64,000 nt of DNA, from NCBI RefSeq assembly GCF_030272615.1, contig NC_081412.1, positions 38,818,911-38,882,910 of the forward strand, written 5' to 3'. The stretch is from Cryptomeria japonica (taxonomy: Eukaryota; Streptophyta; Pinopsida; Cupressales; Cupressaceae). The translations under genes and the position numbers were made by a program. Shown here one piece after another: positions 58,198 to 64,000 of this stretch. Numbering within the stretch: the stretch's first letter is position 1; each line of letters starts with the position of its first letter. Under the pieces are notes generated by a model. It did not search any database. It was not told where the DNA came from and saw nothing but the letters and a program-made list of their open reading frames with translations.

Positions 58198-58689
58198 TCA
58201 GATTGCATAGGCAAGTAGAAGGGTTCTTAACAATTTACTTGTCACATCCTTTTCTTCAATAGTTCCTCCTGCTCCTTTGATTTGATTTACAATCTCCTTT
58301 AGTCTTGTACTGTATTGGGTTATGTTCTCACCTTCATTCATCCTCATAGATTCAAGTTGTCCTCTTAGACTATCAACTTTTTCTCTTTGAACATGTTCAT
58401 CTCCTCCATATACAAATATGAGCTTAGTCCACATTGCCTTTGCATCATTGCAGCCTTCTAGATCATTAAACTCAGAATCAGTCAATGCAAATGTTATTTC
58501 AATCATTGCTTGAATATGTTCTTGCTTTGCCTTTATCTCTTCCATATTCAATGGATAGGTGCTTGGTGCAACAAAATCATTCTCCAGATAGTATAAAGCA
58601 TATTCTCCAACTCCTGATAGATGTAGCTTCATCCTTTTCTGCCATGTAGAGAAACTTGACTTATTCACCTTAGGTGCATCCTTATACAT
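58198..58689 (-). pseudogene. Gag N-terminal part of element C
   Basis: MYKDAPKVNKSSFSTWQKRM, LHLSGVGEYALYYLENDFVA, then EGCNDAKAMWTKLIFVYGGD and LRGQLESMRMNEGENITQYS: a UBN2-type copia gag. A TGA at 58196-58198 separates it from the following open part (VSAINELRSIPNM). Confidence 0.88.
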
Positions 58690-58739
58690 CTTTGGATCTT
58701 TAACTCAGGTGCCTTTAAACTTTCCTTTTGGAGTCCAAA

Positions 58740-58751
58740 GCTCCGATACCA
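58740..58751 (-). promoter_or_regulatory. Primer binding site of element C (tRNA-iMet type)
   Basis: TGGTATCGGAGC on the minus strand, two bases from the LTR end AACTATCA; one mismatch to the copia consensus. Confidence 0.88.
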
Positions 58752-58753
58752 AT

Positions 58754-60246
58754 TGATAGTTTTGATACTTAATATAAGTACAGATCCAGTAGCCAACAAG
58801 ATGAGAGGGGGGGGGTGAATCATACAAACTTAATCATCCATGAAAACATCAGTTTCAACCTCGGTAACATATATCAGTCATATAATCAAAAACTGTCAAA
58901 CATGCAAACTCAAAAGCATATGAACAATATAAACCTTATAACACCAAATTTAACGTGGAAACCCAAATAGGGAAAAACCACTGTGGGATTTCAGACCCAC
59001 TAAGAAATATACTCTTCTAGAGTATGCTCGGTTAAAAGCAAATCCTATTAAAGATTACAAATCACATTGCTAGATGTGACCCAGTTAAGGGATTTCCCTC
59101 AGATCTGTTAGGATCTTCACTTTGTTAGAAATGACCTTGTCAAAGGATTTCAAACACTCAATCAAAATGTCACCTTGTTAGAGGATTTACATATAAGACT
59201 GTTAAGTCCACTTGGTTAAGAGATTTCCTATCACTTTCACAAAATAACAGTAATACAATCTATCTGCAACTTCACATCTAAAATCCTAAAGCAGATTCCT
59301 ATTTTTTCAATACAATCTAGACATAGAACTAATCTTGTCAATCTACTGGGCATCAATACTCTGTTATTCTAACAGATCTTCAAGCTTCTGTGCTTGGTAA
59401 TCACTATGTAGCATCCCTGTGCATACACTTGCCCGCATACATTGTTTATCAACAGTTCCTTATTTATAAACAATCTTCTAACCGCTTAATCTCCTTGATC
59501 ACATTTCCCATGATCAATCATAGCCATCAGATCTTCAATGTTGTCCAGGTCCATTGTATCTTTCAATCTGAAAATGTTTTACCCCACCTCGGAACTTGCA
59601 CATTCACCTTGGAACTTGTGTTAGGGTAATGCGGTTCAATCTGAGCTGTAGATCTTCTTGCCAACTTTCCATTGCCTTAGATTTGTTAACAAACTTCTTC
59701 CACGGCTTGCCAATCATTGATCCACTCTAGCTCATCAGCATCTTTAATTAAATATCACATGTAAACATTTAATGCATTCTGTTATAGCTCGGTTACAACT
59801 CGGTGAATACTAAACTTTACTCGGTAGACATTCTATCTTCATTAACCGACTGCGATAACCTTAGGGTTTATTGACTAGGTTCCTTAGGGTTTACCGACTA
59901 GGTTCTTTGCTTGATAACATAGTATAGTATTAACCTTTACATTTTACAACATATGTATGATGTTAAAACAATCTAAAACATCAAGATCTCATCATTGTCT
60001 GACTTGGTAGAGTTGCCCATTGAATAACTTATCCCCTTATTCATCATATTCTTTCCTATGTCTTTATCGACTTCTTTATAATCTTCATATCATATTTCTT
60101 AAGATATGGCAACATCATACTAAATTAGAAAATCAATTTCTTAACATCAATGACAAAATAATAATATCAAGACAGTAAAACATCTTTAATCAGTTATGTC
60201 CATAATCATCAACAACCTTCTCAATATCCTTGTAATATTGCCAACA
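58754..60246 (-). repeat. 5' LTR of element C
   Basis: 1493 bp, direct copy of 52561-54051, TGTTGGC...AACTATCA on the minus strand. The R/U5 block (GTGGTTTTTCCCTATTTGG, minus strand) is at 58953-58982. Confidence 0.94.
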
Positions 60247-60251
60247 AAATT

Positions 60252-61501
60252 TCTCTTGCAGCCAAGAGGCGTAGGCTAAAAAGAAAAACTCCTGTAGCCA
60301 CTCCAAAGATTTATGTGAGAAGAACACAGAGTAGGACCCAGAAAGCTTGTCCAGCAGGTGATCTCGCAGAGGTTATTTTAGTGGAAACATTAGAAGGGAG
60401 CCCTACAGATGTTGAAATCCAGGAAGAAGGTGATGTAGATAGACTGTCAAATCTTGCTTATGTGGCAGAGCAGCTTGAGGAACTTGTCAAAGAGATTCCA
60501 TGGCCTAAGGTAACACATATTAGACCTCCATCATCCCTAAGTAATTTATCCATTGTGTTAACATTTTATGGACAATGGGAAATAGAGAGGGCTAGATTGT
60601 AAGGGGTTATTGACAAACAACAAAGAGAAAATGAAAAGAGGGATAAAAAAATTGAGGAATTAGAGGCTAAGGTTGAAACAATCACTAGTATGGTCCCCAA
60701 ATTAATGCAATGTAGGGAACCTCCAAGGGTTTATGCTCTACATTTAAGGGAGCGGTATTTAAATTTTAAATTAAACCGCATTGTCAGGGACCTTAGCCCC
60801 TCTTTAGAAACCCCTGAGGAATTTTATTATGCTTACCAGACTTCTCCAGCAGCTATGAAAAATTTGTTATGTGAATTTTATTTACATATCTATGTTGTAC
60901 CCTTAGATAGTGAGTGGAATCCTTTGTTATATATTGGTGATATCCATATAAAAGCTTTAATGTCATGGATTCAAAATAAGATCAACATGGGGGCACAAGC
61001 TAGAGCATACAAATATTTTGAATTTGATTGTCCATTACCATTAAGGAAGGAAGCAAAAGAGCCAAGAGTTCTTTATTATGAATGACAGAAATTACTAGTA
61101 AAAGATGATGTTAGGACACTAGTGCTTCCAATGAGGGAGGAAATATACCAGGCATATGAGCATTTAGTTCAAACTAACAAAGCAGCTGCAATAGATGGGT
61201 TAACTCAGTGCTGAAATAACTTACCAAAAGAACTAAAGCAGGGAGAATCTCATTCACTACAAAAACTTTAGGCAGCTATGCAAAAAGCCCCCAGATATAT
61301 ACAACTGGGCATAGAGAAGACCAATAACCAGTTACCACTGATCTTTCAACCTCCTATTCTTATGTGGCCACTATTGGGATGTAAGACTACAGATCAGCCC
61401 TATGAAGCAGTTACCACTGAGTCAAGGAACCATTGGTGATCTAAGAATTAGTGCAAGAATCAAAAATTTTCCTTTTGTTGTAGGATCAGCAAGCTCTTAA
61501 A
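60252..61501 (+). pseudogene. Third ORF of element D, 3' fragment
   Basis: Continues from 52560 after element C. It reads AAKRRRLKRKTPVATP, then ACPAGDLAEVILVETLEGSP, DVDRLSNLAYVAEQLEELVK and IPWPKVTHIRPPSSLSNLSI. After a stop at 60600 the second open part (60690-61085) has LMQCREPPRVYALHLRERYL and EFDCPLPLRKEAKEPRVLYY. The end contains PPILMWPLLGCKTT and stops at TAA 61499-61501, in front of the purine tract. Function unknown. It is more complete in this part than A and helps define the C-terminal two thirds. Confidence 0.65.
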
Positions 61502-61512
61502 GTTGGGCAGCA
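61502..61512 (+). promoter_or_regulatory. Polypurine tract of element D, decayed
   Basis: (AAA)GTTGGGCAGCA just before TGATGAG; the G run is interrupted by C compared with A. Confidence 0.6.
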
Positions 61513-62510
61513 TGATGAGTTGAGACATTGTCATATTTCTATCCTCAGAACTCTTGAGTTTTTGTCATCTTTTGATTTGCATAGTAGTAGTGATGTATTG
61601 TAAGTTTACTATATGTATTCCATATGTTAGCCTAAACCTACTAAATCATGTTTTATCTTTGCCAGTTTATTCCTACAACCATGTGATTTATTCTTGTTGC
61701 CATGCAGATTGTTTAGGGCAATATCATATGTGAAATTAATAGATGTCCTGATTAAATAAAATGTGTATGTATGTTCTTCTGTGTTATTTCTTTTGTAATG
61801 CAAGGAATAAATGATGTTCTAGTGGATGTTCGCCTATCACGCCAGTTGAAGTAAAGGATACTCAAGAAGATGACTAAAGATCGAACAACAAAAAAGATGA
61901 GAAGCGTAAGGAACGGCATAAGAGGAGCAATCAAGTGATACTACCGATGTCTAACTTAGGTGGACATTGAAGTTGTAAATACCGCCACAGTATGTTATGA
62001 TTGTGGTTCAGTTTAGATCCATGTTTCCTGCAACATAACTCCATCTATATCTCCTTTCTCGGTCAATCATCTACCTCTTCTTTTCAGCATGATTTGTGTT
62101 GTCTGTTGTAGATGATTTCTTTTTAATAATAAGCTCTTTATCTTCTCAGAGGTTAGATAGAAAAGAGAAGAAAAACAGAGCAGAGGATCTTTCCTAAGTA
62201 TTTTTGAGTTTTCTTTTCATATTGAATCATGTAATGACTTCCAAAGAACGATGAATAAAAATATGTTATTCTAAGCTTTTAGAGTTGTTTTTGGGAAGCC
62301 TCGTATCACTCGTCCAAGGGGGCCCACTTGGTGAGTGTTCTTATGCATTTGTTAAGATTAGTTTTCTTTCCTTAGTTGTAGTAGATGTTATTGCATTAAC
62401 TGTTCTTGCATTGATTGTTCCTGCAGCCAAACCAGAATAGAGTAATTTATGTTTATCAGCATTGAATTTATCCAATATTGCTTTTATGAATTTATGCAGA
62501 AGTTTTCCTG
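61513..62510 (+). repeat. 3' LTR of element D, truncated by E
   Basis: Matches 39576-40590 in order, then stops at TTTTCCTG where the LTR of E starts. Its last quarter would lie beyond E, outside the window. Confidence 0.9.
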
Positions 62511-63676
62511 TGTAGGCATTTTGATGATATTTTGATTGTCATTGATGGACACACACTTTCTTGATGTATGAGTTATGCTCAACCAGTAATTGTTCCAATC
62601 GGTATTGTGTATTATTGAATGTATAGTTTTTAGACTATCAATGTTTTGCATAAAATGGTTTACCAGTCACAGATTGTATGAAGACTGCAAGTGGTACGAG
62701 GATCCCAAGCGGTTCGAGGAGCTCAAGCGGTACGAAGGAACCAAGCGGTAATTAACTTTTTGATCAGAACACTACAATCTTCCAATCTTCATTTTTGACA
62801 ACCGGTAATCGGTATATTGTATTAACTGGTATTACTCTGTGATGAGTTACCAACCGGTATTACTGTAATGTGTGATGAGTTATTATCCACCGACACTTTG
62901 GCGGTGTTTTTGTTCCGTGTTACCAAATGTGTCTAGATACACTGAACCTAGGAACTTGTAGTCTAATCCTATTGGACCGACATGAAATTAGATTCCTTTA
63001 TAAGGACATCATGTCTAGGGTTTGCATGTGAGATGTGTGATATGTGAGACATAGAAGAGAAAAGGTTATGTGCGATCATTGAAGAGAAGATTAGGTCTAT
63101 GTGAAGAGATAGAGTGTGGAGATATTGAAGACTGAATTAATGTTGAAATGCATTAACAAGGAGTTGTCAAGGATCTAATTAAGCAGACTGTGCTATTAGC
63201 TAGATCATTCACTTATTGATTACTCACATCTTCGACAAGTCTAGAGCCCTTAACCGGGTAGGCTCAGCAAAGCCTTTGTAAATCCTCTAACAAGGTGGTT
63301 CACAACTATGGATCTAAAATCCTTTAACAAGGTAGTCTTTAACAGGACTTATCTCCTAACAGAGATCTACATTCCTAATAGGATCTGTTCTGGTGAAGAA
63401 CATTGTATGACCTTAACCGGTCTGGTTTCTATTTTGTAGATAGTTACTTGTGAGTTTCTGCATATCGTGGTTTTTCCCATTTGTTTTTCCACATCAAATA
63501 TCTTGTGTTATGGTGATTGTGCTCTTGTGGGTGAATGCTTTGTTTGCTATTTGGTTTGCATTTATCTTAACCTGTTGATTAGTGAATCTGTTGTACCGGT
63601 TATTTGCTAAACTGTTTAAAAGTTTGTTTACATTATTTTTTGGCATACTAATTCACCCCCCTCTTAGTATTCATCA
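62511..63676 (+). repeat. 5' LTR of element E
   Basis: 1166 bp from TGTAGGCATTTTGATG to TATTCATCA. TTTATAAGG at 62997-63005 is a likely TATA box. It contains the copia R/U5 block CGTGGTTTTTCCC (63466) and ends with TTCACCCCCCTC as in C and S. Its 5' part repeats short AAGCGGTACGA-type words (62693-62750). Confidence 0.85.
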
Positions 63677-63678
63677 AT

Positions 63679-63690
63679 TGGTATCAGAGC
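63679..63690 (+). promoter_or_regulatory. Primer binding site of element E (tRNA-iMet type)
   Basis: TGGTATCAGAGC, two bases after the LTR end; exact consensus. Confidence 0.92.
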
Positions 63691-63726
63691 CAACCTTTCT
63701 ATAAGTCTAACCACTTGGAAGGAGAT

Positions 63727-64000
63727 ATGGGGGAATATAGTGTGAGGGAACTTTCTCATCGTCTCACTCAGACTGAGAGAGCCTATGATGAACTCAAAGT
63801 CAAGTATAAAGCCTCTTTGGCCAAAAGAAGAGAGCATGCTGAAAAACTGATGGAGCTTACTGAAAATAGCTCTTCTGATGAAGTGACATGGATGCCCTAG
63901 TTAAAGAATTTGAAAAATTGAATGAATCTAAAGCCAATATAAGAAAAGAGTTGGAAGGACTGACTATCAGAATGTGTCAAGAGCTTGAGAATAGAAGGAA
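63727..64000 (+). pseudogene. First ORF of element E (coiled-coil gag-type start), partial
   Basis: The first ATG (63727) gives MGEYSVRELSHRLTQTERAY, a helical, charged, coiled-coil-like product. It stops at 63898-63900, but a one-base shift near 63885 leads into DALVKEFEKLNESKANI, also helical, to the window end. The position right after the primer site fits gag, but this coiled coil does not resemble the UBN2 gag of C and H. Confidence 0.5.

Larger units (their letters stand above)
52561..60246 (-). mobile_element. Element C: Ty1/copia LTR retrotransposon, near full length
   Basis: LTRs 52561-54051 (1491 bp) and 58754-60246 (1493 bp), a perfect 5-bp target duplication AAATT (52556-52560 and 60247-60251), primer site, purine tract, and gag, protease, integrase, RT and RNase H in copia order. 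In the first 150 or so LTR bases I count about seven differences. It inserted into the third ORF of D. Coding breaks are mostly single substitutions, so this is among the better preserved elements here. Confidence 0.95.
39576..62510 (+). mobile_element. Element D: Athila-type Ty3/gypsy element, split by nested insertions
   Basis: A second member of the A family, opposite orientation. The parts in order are: 5' LTR, primer site, gag, protease, RT, RNase H, integrase, internal purine tract, start of the third ORF, then the insertions B and X, a 38-bp piece of the third ORF, the insertion C, the rest of the third ORF, purine tract and a 3' LTR cut by E. Removing B, X and C joins the third ORF in the order found in A, but about 0.8 kb of it is missing. 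Stops are numerous, though RT keeps YMDD. Confidence 0.9.
62511..64000 (+). mobile_element. Element E: Ty1/copia element, 5' end only
   Basis: A complete 5' LTR, a consensus primer site and the beginning of a coding region; it runs off the right edge. Inserted into the 3' LTR of D. Its target duplication cannot be checked. Confidence 0.8.

Overview
This window reads as nuclear DNA of a seed plant with a very transposon-rich genome. A gymnosperm (conifer-like) genome is my best guess, but that is inference from the retrotransposon styles and not proven by any gene here. The DNA is AT-rich. I find no intact host gene, no rRNA, tRNA or CRISPR array. Almost everything is LTR retrotransposon, nested and broken by stops, frameshifts and deletions, plus one broken DNA transposon.

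Layout. 1-1770 (-): remnant of an anonymous retroelement-type ORF. 1907-2569 and 15242-15762: one regular array of small hairpins, split by element A. 2580-15241 (-): element A, Ty3/gypsy of Athila type, with two 1242-bp LTRs, a tRNA-Asp-type primer site, gag-PR-RT-RH-INT and a third ORF. Its gag is broken by B', a 5'-truncated copia-like element (11036-13408, +). 15.9-21.5 kb (-): wreck of a second Ty3/gypsy element (F) carrying a copia-type solo LTR (S). 21.5-22.9 kb: an F LTR. 22.9-26.1 kb (-): a second anonymous ORF unit (G), related to the one at the window start. 26499-31324 (-): Ty1/copia element H, nearly complete. 31.3-33.8 kb: AT-rich DNA without genes, with a CpG-rich repeat patch. 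33.8-37.4 kb (+): pyrimidine-rich repeat, then a degenerate pogo/Tigger-type transposase. 38.9-39.6 kb (+): unrecognised coding remnant.

39576-62510 (+): element D, a second copy of the A family, expanded by later insertions. Inside it lie B (47138-51340, -), a non-autonomous copia-like element coding only gag, protease and an acidic extension; X (51341-about 52521), a gypsy-type LTR fragment; and C (52561-60246, -), a Ty1/copia element with a perfect 5-bp target duplication. The 3' LTR of D is cut by E (62511 to the window end, +), the 5' end of another copia element.

The most unusual signals are: (1) about 13 hairpins at roughly 55-bp spacing whose arms differ from unit to unit but stay self-complementary; (2) the gag-PR-acidic ORF retained in two copies of the B family; (3) the anonymous ORF family seen at two loci; (4) a second, internal polypurine tract in A and D; (5) a 12-base motif scattered through LTR and coding parts of the A/D family.
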